Assembly: GCA_008933995.1 (NCBI GenBank)
Contig: WARS01000010.1
Coordinates: 9,031,001-9,095,000, forward strand
Source: Datnioides undecimradiatus
Taxonomy: Eukaryota > Chordata > Actinopteri > Lobotiformes > Datnioididae
Length of the DNA: 64,000 bases
Reading direction: 5' to 3'
Position numbers and translations under genes: made by a program
Shown: positions 48,601 through 60,480 of the stretch, in pieces
Position numbering within the stretch: the stretch's first letter is position 1
Layout: the number at the start of each line of letters is the position of its first letter
The notes under the pieces: model-generated
The model's input: only the letters and a program-made list of their open reading frames with translations
What the model was told of the DNA's origin: nothing
Databases searched by the model: none

Positions 48601-51600
48601 AGAAATCATAGAGTGCCTGATGTTCAAATACCATTAACACTTTTAAAAAATTCAGATTTCTTCCAAGAAACTGTATGGCTATACGTTAGTGATACACAGT
48701 TTACTGGTAATAGATGTCAATTTGTAAGTGGAATATGGCTGCCAATAATTCAAGCTATTTATTCTGTCTTGAAAAAAACATAAATCATTCTGACACGGTT
48801 CATTAGTAAATAATGTGATGGAGCTGAGCTCTCAATTAGGGGGACTCCAGCAAGGAATGTCTGTGGTGGTGTCAGCTGAAACGTCTCATTTATTAACTGC
48901 ATAGTGCAGCTATTTGACATGTACACTGGAGGGAGAGGGACGATTTCCCTACAATAAAAAAACAACTCCCAGATGAACAGAGCCTCATGCTGTCGCCTAT
49001 ATGTGATGGAAATGAGACAATCTACTGGAGGACATACACGTCAAAATGACAACAGCAGAGATCAAATCAAAGACTATGTTATTAAATATGGAGCTGGCAA
49101 ATGCGGAACACGTTGTGAATGTAAGTGACAGTATCTCTATGTTGAAGGAGACATTTTTCTTAGTGATTATTTTATTTTATTGTCTGTAGAGCCCAATATG
49201 AGTGGGGGTTACTCCACCAGGACTATAAAAATCATCCCAGGAATTGACATTTATTAAAGAGTTGTGATTATGAACTTGTGATTTTCATCATTTAAAGAAT
49301 CAGCTGATACAAATTACATAAAAAAATATAACTTCTGATGTGCAGATGATTTTGTTTTTCTCTGCTGAGTTTTTACATTTCTCTCTGATAATTATGCCCC
49401 CACAACAACAGAATGGAGGTGAATGGAATTTACTCTGTGGCGCTAACAGCATTGAAAATGTGGACTATTATTTGACCAATATATGGAAATATATTCTGTT
49501 CAAGACACGGCACATCTATGGAAGCTGATATCTGAATTCATTTTTTTCTGTTGAATCTTTTAAATGTAATTTTTAAGTGACCAACGACCACAATAATGTG
49601 TACAGATAAAAAATAAGTGATAAGGTGAATTGATACTTTAATTTCATTTGGTGGTCTTAAATCATATACACACACACTAAAGGAATCAGCATTGCTGTAG
49701 GGATGAGTTATTACCTGATGACATAGAATATCGCTGACAGGACAAGTTCGTTGTGAACAGCGATGGCCATGTAGCGAGGCTCGTGGAACGCCGACGGCAC
49801 TGTCCTCACAGCGTAGCAGAGGTAGACTGCCCACAGCAGGAAGAGAAACTCAGCTGCAAAGCAATGAGAAAGAAGTGTTGAACATAATGAACGGACCAAG
49901 AAATAATGTCCATGTCTATACAGTGCAAAGGCTTTTCAGGCCAAAAAAAAGGGAAGCCACCAACCACCCACTTCACAGTTCAGTGCTCTCATGGTGCTGA
50001 TGCAAACTGCTGTACAACACAACACAATACAGGAAATGCCCTGTGCAACAGAAGCTTTCAAACCCATTTGTAACAGCTGCAGTTGTATTCTCAGGACAAT
50101 AAATGAATCCCAGAGCACCTCCATGGCAACCACATGTAATGTCTCCTAGGTAGCCAACTCCACAGCAATAAACACACTGCTTTTTCCATGAAAACCTGGT
50201 GCCATTATTTTGACATCTATGGTGTTGTGTGCTTGAACTGTGGAGCTGTCAGGAGAATCACATGTATCCCTCACCACAGTAACAATAGGAAGCATTAGAT
50301 GCAATTGGCCGCTCATTGAAGCTTTATTTGGTGTTGTGTGAGGGTATGTGAAGGTTAAAATATCTGAAATGAATGAATGTGTATCATAGATATAGCTGAT
50401 AGTCATAGAGAGCTAGTAATGGGAAACTGGCTAAAACCTTTTATTCTTTATTGCATACTATAAGACAGTGTCCAAAAAAATATTTCAATCAGTTTCCAGT
50501 TAAAATCAGGTTGTTTCAAGGTTGTTTCTGTTTGTCCACTCTCTAATAAAGGTGAAATGCCCAAAAAAGAAAAAAAATGTTTCTATTTTGAAATAATAAA
50601 GAATAAGCATGGACAAACTCCCAACAAATAAGGGGCAGCAGAGCACCAGAATAACATCTAACTCTTGCTTACTGTATTATTACTGTATATTTTCTCATCT
50701 GTGGCTGTAGCCGCTATTAGCTAAACAGCTCAAAAAGCCTAGCAGTTCTCAAGCCCTCAAGAGTGATGGAGACCAGTTTGATAACAGGGAAAACAGTACC
50801 AACGTCACAGGCACCAAGTAATGTTTTTGGCCATGGGTGGGTGGATCGGTGTGTTCCAGAGAAGAAGAAGTTGCAGCAGGGTGGGACAGTAGAGGTGTGA
50901 AGAGGAGAGGAGCAAAAGAAAGGCTTGGTGGCAGTAGCCAGCAAAAACAGCATGTAGGGCCTGGATTTTATCACATCAAACTCTGTGAATTCAGGGTTTA
51001 TTTTGAACAAACCAGAGTTGGAACAGTGCAGAAACTCACTGAGATGAATTTGGTGAGTTTTAGTGTTTTAGTGCGGTTACATGTAAATTTAGCTTGCCTT
51101 AGTTCAATAAAAGAGAAAAAACCACAGGTCCATGGCAGAAGCAATGTTGGTGAGTCAGCAATATTATGGGAGGAATTTAATTAAATTTACACTTATTATT
51201 AAATGAACATATCAGGCACAGTCAGACTAAACAATAAATCCTCACAGGTTTGAAACAACATTTTACACGGAAAGTGTATTAAGAGTTAGTCTGCTGACTG
51301 TAACTGTTTGCAGGTGCTGATTTCAAAATCAAAACCATTTATTACATCTGTGTGTGTGTGTGTGTATGTTTAAGTATGTGTCTGTAATTTATGACCAGTA
51401 CGTAGATGACGTAAGAGCTGACTCGCACCTCCCTATTCCCAGCCTATTTTTACCTCCTAATAAACAGGATGAAACTGTGCCTTCAGTATACTGTATCACA
51501 GCATGCAGGCTCTGCTGGGGGTCCTTCTGTTTTCCCAGAAGTCAAAAAGGACCATAGTTCTCTCTCATGAAGCCTGAGTCAGCAGATGTAAAACAGCATG

Positions 51601-54141
51601 CAGATTTCCTCAATGCGAGATACTGCTCCCCTCTGAGCATCTTTGATTTCTCATCTGTCTTTATCTGCTGCTGGTTGCCCTCTCCTCCATGCACAACAGC
51701 ATCCAGAATGTAGCACCAGTGGAGAGGATTAATGTCTACTTTGGGGAAATGTAAGAGCACTGCCAAATGTAGATGGAGGCAAACTGTCTTACTCATCCAA
51801 CTTATCCTTCACCTTCACATAGCTCACTCTTTCCTCGCCTCTCCCGCTCTCTTTGAATTCCAAAAGCTATCACGCCTAACAAATTACTTCTTGATTTTAT
51901 GCCATGGATGCCTCAAATAAACTGTGTTTTCTCACCGTGGTGTGCACACACACAGATCGGTGAATATAAATCTTTTCACAACACCTCATAGAGGCAGAGG
52001 GCAGTAGCAGGGCTTACCGACAGCCATCATGTAGTCCCAGCGATCCAGCAGGCACATGCTGAACTGCAGCCCGTCGGGCGTGTAGCCCACGTCTATTAGA
52101 GCCAGCTTCCTGTCCGGGTTCTGACAGACGGCAGATGTCCAAGCCACTAGGAACCAGCAGACGATGAGCAGGATGATACCCAGCAGACGCAACACTCGCC
52201 AGCTGGTCATATAGGGGATTCTCTGGGCTGTACGGGACAGGAACACCTTCAGCACCCTGTGGGTGGAGATGAGAAGCTCACTATAGGAGTATTACAAAAA
52301 ATAAACTGTCATGATAGCAGATTATGGCTTCATCATTTCAAACAGTAAAGACAGCATCACAGAATTCCCTTTATTAACACGTAACCTGTCTTGTTTACCT
52401 GTGGCCATCACTATGTGTAGATACAACACGGCAGCAACAAACAAGTGTGAGGGGAAACTTTTTGTGTGGTTTAAGTGCAGTCTGGTCTGAGGTTACTGGA
52501 ATGATGGCTTTGTTTATGACACAGCTGTCACTACACAAATGAACATTTGGCATATTATAAAATAATCCATCTGCAGCAGGGAGTGACTGCTGTCATCTGA
52601 TGAAGAGTTTGACACCAGAACTTTGAGATTCTTCTTACAAAAGCACAAAACCATTTATGTTTATCCAAAATTGTGGTACAGAGAACCACTGCCATTCTGG
52701 ATCTTTTTCTAAAATTTTAAATGTGTCACTTAAAAAAATGCCTAAAATTAGTGGCATCAAATGGCATCATGTCTTGCAGAGAGCAACCGGCTGAGTACAG
52801 GAAGTTCAAAAAAACAACAAAGGGTCTCTCTAGATCCGGAATTTTATTCGTTTAATCTAGGCCACTGTAGAAATGTGGCAACATGGCGGAAGTAGATAAC
52901 AGGCTCATTCTAAAGTACCAAAAACACGCTAATTCTTATTTTCAGGTGATAATACACTCATGAAAACACAACTGAGTATTAAATTCCAGTTAGAAAACAC
53001 CCAGGTTAAGTTGGATGTTCACTGTGAAGGATCTGTTGGAAACTGTCATTAGCATCTTTTAAAATATCCTATATGACGGCAGGTTGTCTATTTTTAACCA
53101 GCGTTTTACAACAAAAAATCGTCCTATAGCTGTTGAAAAAGTTGAAGTATCCAAAGATGTTTTTGTTTTCCCGCTCTGAAATGCATTATCATTCAGAGCA
53201 GCGATGCGTTTCTTCATGACATAACGCAGCTTTAAATCCACAGACAAAGACAAAGACTCTATAACAGGAATTAACTGTGCTCAAACACATGACCAGCCAT
53301 CGCTATTCTTAGGCTCTGCCCTTCACGCACATTGATGAAGTGTCCACTGCGCTCCCCACTAATGAGCCCCCCATCAAAAATTGATCTGTGCAATATGTTA
53401 ACTTGCACCTCTAAGGGTTTATTCGGCTCCGGCTCGCGTTAGCCGTATCCTCTTAATCAGCATCTTCATTAGGCCTTTTGACAGATTCACCTGACAAAAA
53501 GCCCCACAGACGAACAGTTTCGAGTGAATTGCTTTAAATACAGCGGACCCCCCTGTCTCATTATCGGCCATTCAGTGCTGCATAACCCCCTCTTTGTCTC
53601 TCCCCTTCTGTACCCTCCAGCAGCTTTGCAGTCCTCTGATCTCACACGCATTTGTCCCTCTGTTTGTCCCTTACCAACAATCACTGACTACTACATAATA
53701 TATGGAGATGATTTGAGGCCGGAGCACCCTGTGTTTTCTTAATTACTTTTACTTGGCATTTTCCTTTTCCACTTAATGAGGTAGTGAATCCACCCCCAAA
53801 CATGTACAACAGTGTAGTCTGGTGATGAATTAGCAGAGAAACAACTCGACACTTCATAAGGCTCTTACTTTTACAAGGAATTAAGATGTAAGACGCAGTG
53901 TGATTGCACTTTAAGAGGTCAAGGTAATCCAATTCCCGGCATTTCCTGGGATGGATAACGATGTTGGGCAAATGGTTTTCTGCAAATGCGTGTGCAGTGT
54001 GTGTGAGTGAGTGTGTGTGTGTGTGTGTTACCTGTACAACTTAAGAGTCAGTGTCCCATAGACGGTAGCGAAACCGAGCAGCCGAACCCATCGCAGCAGG
54101 ATGCAGCGGAAAACACTCGGCTGGAAATAGAGAATCCCAAC
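43803..54141 (-). CDS. gpr158: GPR158-type receptor, 3' part (TM3 to C-terminus)
   Basis: Six exons (minus strand) at 54032-54141, 52018-52256, 49715-49853, 47105-47210, 46303-46449 and 43803-45689 join in frame to 2628 nt, 875 residues plus stop. The protein matches GPR158: TM3 with its disulfide Cys (FRCILLRWVRLLGFATVYGT), TM4, the loop with VCQN and DRWDYM, TM5, the third loop AVRTVPSAFHEPRY, TM6-TM7, then EDELDMGRSGSYLNSS and the coiled-coil-like ELKKLYSQLEIYKRKK. The tail ends with seven VCPW(E/D) motifs. GPR158 is a class C receptor reported as a metabotropic glycine receptor, which recruits the RGS7-Gbeta5 complex in neurons. The Cache ectodomain, TM1 and TM2 are missing because their exons lie beyond 54141, probably outside the window. 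All introns are GT-AG. Teleosts usually have two copies, and a or b is not decided. Confidence 0.95.
46303..46449 (-). CDS. gpr158: gpr158 exon, membrane-proximal tail
   Basis: It encodes FLFAGTHMRDDIASEAYEDE and on to SAWSEHSLDPEDIR (49 residues, phase 0 at both ends). The block EAYEDELDMGRSGSYLNSSI is diagnostic for GPR158. The acceptor is CTACCAG and the donor GTAAGC. The segment FLFAGTHM differs from the human serine-rich linker. Confidence 0.93.
47105..47210 (-). CDS. gpr158: gpr158 exon, TM7
   Basis: It encodes FTLAPELHPDWMLLLFFTHT and HLTVTVTLGLLLIPK, matching TM7 of GPR158. The acceptor is GTACAG and the donor GTAAAC. Confidence 0.93.
49715..49853 (-). CDS. gpr158: gpr158 exon, TM5-TM6
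   Basis: It encodes EFLFLLWAVYLCYAVRTVPS, then AFHEPRYMAIAVHNELVLSA and IFYVI. The third intracellular loop is short, as usual in class C receptors. The acceptor is TTGCAG and the donor GTAATA. Confidence 0.94.
51345..51366. repeat. (TG)n repeat in gpr158 intron
   Basis: A short uninterrupted TG run lies in the intron between the TM4 and TM5 exons, followed by interrupted TATGT units. Confidence 0.85.
52018..52256 (-). CDS. gpr158: gpr158 exon, TM4 and second extracellular loop
   Basis: It encodes 79 residues: VLKVFLSRTAQRIPYMTSWR, then a hydrophobic TM4 (LLGIILLIVCWFLVAWTSAV) and the loop with CQNPDRK up to CLLDRWDYMMAV. Cys in SMCLLD is the expected disulfide partner of the TM3 Cys. The acceptor is CCACAG and the donor GTAAGC. 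Confidence 0.95.
53990..54029. repeat. (GT)n repeat touching a gpr158 splice donor
   Basis: A GT-rich tract with one GAGTGA interruption (uninterrupted from about 54010 to 54028) runs up to the donor. On the minus strand the intron therefore begins GTAACACACACA. CA repeats are known binding sites for hnRNP L. Confidence 0.9.
54032..54141 (-). CDS. gpr158: gpr158 exon, TM3
   Basis: It encodes VGILYFQPSVFRCILLRWVR and LLGFATVYGTLTLKLY, almost identical to the human stretch. The acceptor is CTTGCAG and the donor GTAACA, followed at once by a CA repeat. The previous exon (TM1-TM2) must end in phase 0. Confidence 0.94.
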
Positions 54142-57100
54142 CTGCAAGAGGAGAGAAGAGGTCTTGAACAACATGGGTTGTGTAAACAAACAAAGCAAGA
54201 AATAAGTAAGAGAGCCATCCAACTGTGAGTGTTTTCCATCTACATGATAATGGGCTCTCCACTCCTGGGGAAATTAAACAGAAAGTCGTGGGATGTTGCT
54301 GCCTGGCTCTCTGAACAGTGGAGTAATCTTGTTTAAACGTTGGCTTGTTCCAGCTGTCCTGTTTTACTCTGTTTTACGCTGACAATATTAACGTTTCTAC
54401 TTTGTGTGCCTCCATCAAACCATTACAGCCAAGTGCTGTTCATAGGGTCGGGAATTAACAAATGCAACAGAACATTCACTGAATTTGCATGTCAACTGGT
54501 CCTCTGATGAAGCCTGCATGAAACATTTGAAAGCTCCAGAAAACAGCGCTAGTGTTTGGATATCTGGTTAAATGCTGTGGTACATCTCAATACCAATATT
54601 GATTTAATGTCAAATATTCCTGATGATGTCAAATCTAACAAAAGATATGAAAGTAGTTCTTTTAAATACATTTTCTTGGCCATTGGTTTTCATAGTTATT
54701 TTGCATGAAATGTAAATGAGATTTTTAATTTAGATTATTTGAACAAATATGATTACAGTAATTGTGTAGCCCTGTCTTGTACTCCAGTTAACCAAAATCA
54801 AATCAACATTGACTGATATCTAAATGTTTTTTACCTTGCATCCACTCAAAATGGGGACTTATGTAAGGATTAAGTGTGTCGTGGAGGTCTATATCATCGG
54901 AAACCTTACAGCCAGGGTCTCATTTCCATCACTATGACGCACCGCACCTCACTGCTTATCTGCTAAACTGGCTCAAATACTTTGCAATTGTGCAGCCCAT
55001 GCTCCGATGCACTTTCAAGTCACATAAGGACTCCTGAGTGTGCAATCATTGCATAATACAGCAATTAAGTACAGTTCTGTGTACAGTATGATGTCTTAGA
55101 TGGGAGATTTAAGGGATGAAAGGCAAAGAAAGAGAAAGAGATTTCAATATTTGCATGAATTTTACTCACACTGTTTCTTCTTTTATGATATATGTATCAA
55201 GTGGTTCCTATTTCTGTAGTTACGACTAATGTTAATGGGAGTAAAAGCTTATTTGTAACATCATTTTCTCAAGAAAAACACACCTGAGGGAAAATTCATG
55301 AACTTCTTAGGCCTTAATAGCTAAGACAAGATTAAAACAGTGAAGTGTCATTTTCTAACCATCCTTGGCAATACTCTAAAAAACGAATCCATCTGAGCCT
55401 GCGAACAACAGGCGAAGCTTGCCCTTGAGACAAGGAGGAGGGCATCCACCCATGTTTGCTACAAAGACCCAGAAACACACTGAAATGGTACCCAGCCAAC
55501 AAATAAAAACACTGATGGTCTTCCAAAAGCATAACAAGTGCCAAAACAAACACGAACAAGAAAGGGAAGAAACAAACATCTGAGGCAACATAATTATCTG
55601 TCCGTTGCAGATGTGCTGCGATTTCCCCTGTGGGATTGTTAATGTTAATCGGATTAGCCGAGGCATTATTACGTTCCCTCAGGCTGCGGAGAAGACGCAG
55701 GCATGTGGATATTTTTGCTCACTAGGTTTGAGTCAGTCAGGGGACACGGAGGACCCCATGGGAGAAAGGGTGGCCCACATCCTCATCTGCTCACAAACGC
55801 TGGCCGATCAAATACAGAAACTTGTGACTCAAACAAAGCGTGCTCCATTTGACTCAGCTTTGCAAAGGGGATGCGGCGCAGAGCAACTAATGAATAGGTG
55901 AGTGCTCAGTTGTTAATATTAAATGCAGACATGGAGTGTTTCATGTCGGATTTCAATCTAGGGACGATGGAAAAGCCTCTGAAACTATATTTTAAATCCA
56001 TGGACACCGAATATCACCAGCGTGGTTAGAGAAAATATCTAAAAAACAATGCGTGACAGTTCCTCGGTGCAATCTTTTTTTAAAACAGAGAGGAGAGGCA
56101 CAGAAGCCGATAAAGAGATAGCAGGCCGGGCAGGCGCTGAGCAACTTGCTGACGCACATTTAGGTCCACAGGGACAGAAGAGGGCACCATGAAGATGAGT
56201 AAAAATGCACCGGGGGAGAACACAGCTCATGGCATCCTTTATAGATAAACTACAAAATAGCAGCTAAATCTCTATCACGTGCCCGTTTCAGGCTGGCGTT
56301 GTTTGTGATGAGATAAAGAGGATGAGGTGTTATCAGCCGCATTGCTCCCTCCGGGGTCTGACTCCAACTGATCCGAATGAGTCCTCATAAAAAAGTTTTT
56401 AACACGTTTAACAACTTAGGACTCTCATTTAAAGGTGCAGTCTCACCTACTGTTCATTTTCACTCTTCCAAACCACAGCGGAGGTTTTAGTTTGGGGTTT
56501 GGAGTTTTTAAGTTTTAGATTTTATTCGTTGGCTTGAATATTCTCATTAATTACAGGTATGCCTGTATTATTCTGATGCATAATAAAAAACAAAACTTTT
56601 GCACTCCTGATATAGTCAGTTGGTCCCAGGGTGTTGGAGAATTCTGTTGAATAATCCATCTCTCAGTTACTTTTCATCAACTTCAATGGCAGAAAGTATA
56701 ATTAGAGTAGTTAGAGGCATGTCTCTTTCAACCATCTCGTTTTCTCACTCAATCTATGTCTGAGTTAAAAACAAATATTTGCATGTTCTGTATGGATTCC
56801 AGTACATTGTGTGGATTGTGTTTGCTCCTGACAAGCTGGACGCTGTTCTGTTCACGTTGTAATCACCGTGCATTTAAACCTTGTACTAACGTGTGTTTTG
56901 AAGTATCCATCGTTTGGGACTGGTGACAAAAAGGCCAGATATTCTTGTTTCCCATGCAGCTTAAAAGACTCACTGAAGTTTGGGTTTGGTTTTAAATTTT
57001 TGCCCCTGAAGAGTAAAATATTACAGAATATGATGAGGCTGAAACTCTAGTTCCAGTACTCAGTGTAACACAAAACCATCAGCGCGCTCCCTCTGGACTC

Positions 57101-58184
57101 TCAACTCTCCCCAGTTCATCTGATACTACAAGGTATATCCCCATCCCCCAGCGTCTTCACCGGTGCTCAGGCCAACGTCAATACTCATATTTTAGAGACG
57201 GAAATAAGTAAAGTCATCACCCCCGAACAATATCATAATCCTCAGACGACACAGTTCTGAGAAGAAATTCATTACACAAGACATGCACTTTCCAGCAGTT
57301 GGGATTCTGGGAAGTGACTGGCTGTGAGCCTCCGACAGGTTTCTCTTAATGCCAGTGTTCATAAAGAGTAAGATCAGATTCTGCCCCCCTTTTCTTACCA
57401 TTAATACCTACCATTAATAATCAATGCTAAGTGCTGGCTATCTTAGATTCAGTGCTGTGGGAAAGAAAAAGGATCAGGTGTTATTCCTTAATGTGTGTGT
57501 GTGGGTGTGCGTGCATACTAGTGTGCACGTCAAGGGATTGAGAGGATCAGCGTGCTGTATACCTATCTAATGGACATCAATATCATGGAGACAATTATCA
57601 ACACACTTACTACTCTTCAGGCTACCTCCCCCTGTCTGTCTCGTCTCAGTTACAGTATGAGTACAGGCTTCTGGAAATGCTGAGCGAGCGCTGCCAACAT
57701 CCAGCAGCCCTCTTAGCACCCAACATTTTAAAGTAGCTGATTCGTCAATGATTTAACAATATCAAGTTTTAAAGATTTCATAACTGGTACTGGTGACACA
57801 TTTTGTTGAAACCAGCAGGTGAACACATCCCAGCTGGATGTCTGCCCTGATCATCATGTTTGTCTGCTGACCTGGTCTCCAGCCTCCCCAGACACCTGAC
57901 TTAACACAACCTGGCTCTGCATCTGCCCTCCAAAACAAAGTGTTGTCATGTGGAGAGTACAAAATGGAACACTGTGTTCCACCGACGCACACCTGAGAAG
58001 AGTAACATTTAGCTTCCATAGGCAAACTTTTTTTTTTTAGGTTGTGGAAGTGCACAATGGTGCACCTGGAGGAGTGCACAATGGCTGACTGGCTGACAGA
58101 AGCAAGGATTAATGAATATTGGACAAGTTAGGTAGTACGCTTTGACTGGCATCAAATGAGATCTGCATGGTTAAATATGTAGCA

Positions 58185-58420
58185 GGAGCCATCAGCTCAT
58201 TAGCTTAGCTTAGCATAAAGAATGGGAAAATGGGAAAAGGCTAGCTTGGCTTTGACTAAACAAACAATAATCCATCTACCAGCACCTCTAAAGCTAACTA
58301 ATAAATTGTTTATAATTCATTTGTTTAATCTGCGTAAAAACTGAAATGTAATAACAACAATTGTCATGTTACAGAGGATTAAGTGTGTTGGCCCAGACTC
58401 TCGGCAGAAAGCAAACTGAT
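58185..58420. repeat. dispersed repeat, AGCTTAGCTTAGCA family, copy 2
   Basis: AGCTCATTAGCTTAGCTTAGCA recurs here as at 8.26 kb, followed in the same order by a 'gggaaaa' run, 'agcacctctaaagct' and an AT-rich stretch with 'gtttaatctgcgtaaaaac'. The copy is longer on the right than copy 1. Confidence 0.65.
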
Positions 58421-60284
58421 TCATTTCCAAAAACATCTGGTCTTTCAGTCCTGTCCAGTCCAAGGATTTGCACTGGCCAATATCAACTTAGTTGCCAGTT
58501 TAACACCACCATCACTCCCTTCAAGGAGTTTATGCTTGTAAATGGTTTCGGTACAGAAAAGCATATTTTGTTATCTAGCCTACCTGCCACCTATTTGCCA
58601 CTTACTTGATGAGTTGGACAAAATAATAGAACCACTTGTTAGTGAATTGTTATACTATTGGACAGCATCTAAAACTACCCACAGAAAGGCTGCACAGTTA
58701 AAGGAACAACTGTACGGCATCAATTAGAAGTCCTATAAACTCACACTGGTTGATGTTTTTCTTTTATTGAGGCTGCACATGGACTGGTGAGAGAGATAAC
58801 CTGGCAGCAGGTGTTACAGCACTTATTGGGGCTTTGTTAATGCTCTCATCAGGACTGACTTGTAGGACAATGGCTAAGCGGCGTTTTGTTTTTGAACAAT
58901 GACAGGACACAATGGCTGTTATTGGGGGTTTGAACCTGAGATGGTGTGGATAAAGGGCAGCCTCTCTAACGACCACAGCAACAGCCCACCAGTTGAATAC
59001 ATTATATGCAAGACAGAAAGAGAGACAGCCCCTCCAATGAACTCTGTTTTCCACTGAGATGTTTCTTTTCTCAAATATTTAAGACAAATCAATGCTGTCA
59101 GACACATATCACAGAGACAACTACCTATCAGGATATTTAAAAATGATTTCTGGTAGAACGAGGAGTGATGGGTGTCCAAAAGAACAGACCAACATAACAA
59201 GAGCGAGATTCACACGCTCACCCACTTACTCATTCAATCAACACTCAGTCACTTAATTTGCAGTTATCTTTTATTCCTAATCATCTCTCATTTCAGCGCC
59301 CACCAGCTGGCTCCACACAGAGATTCAGCGGGTTGGTTACCCGCTAGAGTTTGTCCCTGTCGATACGATGGTGACGCAAGCCAGCCAGCTGTGGTGCGAG
59401 CAGCAGCTTTCCAGGGAGCTGCTGTGATGTTGGCCAGTGTCGCACTTGCTGAGGCTAATCTTCTACCTTTGTTTTGACCTCTCTGTTTATTCTGCCCGAT
59501 CTGATAAGAGTGAGGAACGTCTTCTCTCATAACTGTTTAGACTGGTCAAAAGATTGAATATGAAGTTGTGTACTACAGTGTAGTTAGTTAGTTTTATACT
59601 GTACGCTTTGTTTTGTTGTTTCATTCTTACTCCACAAGTTAACTAAATCTTCAGTAATTTAAAGCATCACTGTAAAGAACATTGTGTGTTTCATCTGGGA
59701 TAATATTTGGTTCATACTGACAGAACAAGCAACTAGTAACTGCTTCATATTACTCTTGATTTATGTAATTTCAACATAGCTGACAGGAATTTAGGTTTTA
59801 GTTTGTTGAACTAACATAAAACAAAAACCTCATATTTCATACAATAACCACTTTAGGACATGAAACTGTGATCGTGATCTTTGGTGCAGGGTGGACCAGT
59901 TTGTCCTGACACTGCCTGTCATATGCTAAGGTGTGTCCATACCAAGCAATACCCCAGAGGTAAAGGAGAGGAAGATCTTTTCATCCATGTTGGAAAGAAA
60001 CATCTTTGCTGAGCTTTTTTATGTGCTGTTGTGGTGTTGACATACAATAATTTGCAACTCTCTACCTGTTGTATTTCCTGATCATATATCACTACAGGTA
60101 GAAGGCTTTTATGGACCTTACCACTTCCACCACTACTTCTTTCATTTGGGAATCATTTGACTCCAGCTGTTGGCTGCACAGCGACAATACAGTATCTGAT
60201 AACCCAACAAGTTTCAGTATTAAAATTATAACAACATCAACAAACGTTTATAGAAAAAAAAGCCTTTAAGATATTGTGTCAAAG

Positions 60285-60480
60285 TGGCAACATTTTAAAG
60301 GTACCCTGTGGAGATTTTGATAACTGGAAGGCCTGTGGAGCGATAATGGTTCAGGTGATGCATTACACTTTCTCACCAGTGGTTTCACATTATTCCACTG
60401 CCCCATGAAAAACAGCAGGTACACACGTAACATAAGTTCTATTACAAACAAAAATCCCCATGGGTCCTTTAAAGTTTCTG
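60285..60480. repeat. probable dispersed repeat fragment
   Basis: A segment from 'aaaggtaccctgtggagattttg' to 'ccatgggtcctttaaag' is bounded by short complementary words (TTTAAAGG and CCTTTAAA). I recall similar fragments from fish genomes. No second copy was seen here. Confidence 0.35.

Noticed and set aside
59172-59530. Open frames on both strands, tested as a possible upstream gpr158 exon
   Set aside because: The translations do not resemble TM1-TM2 or the Cache domain, and the frames lack matching splice sites and phase.
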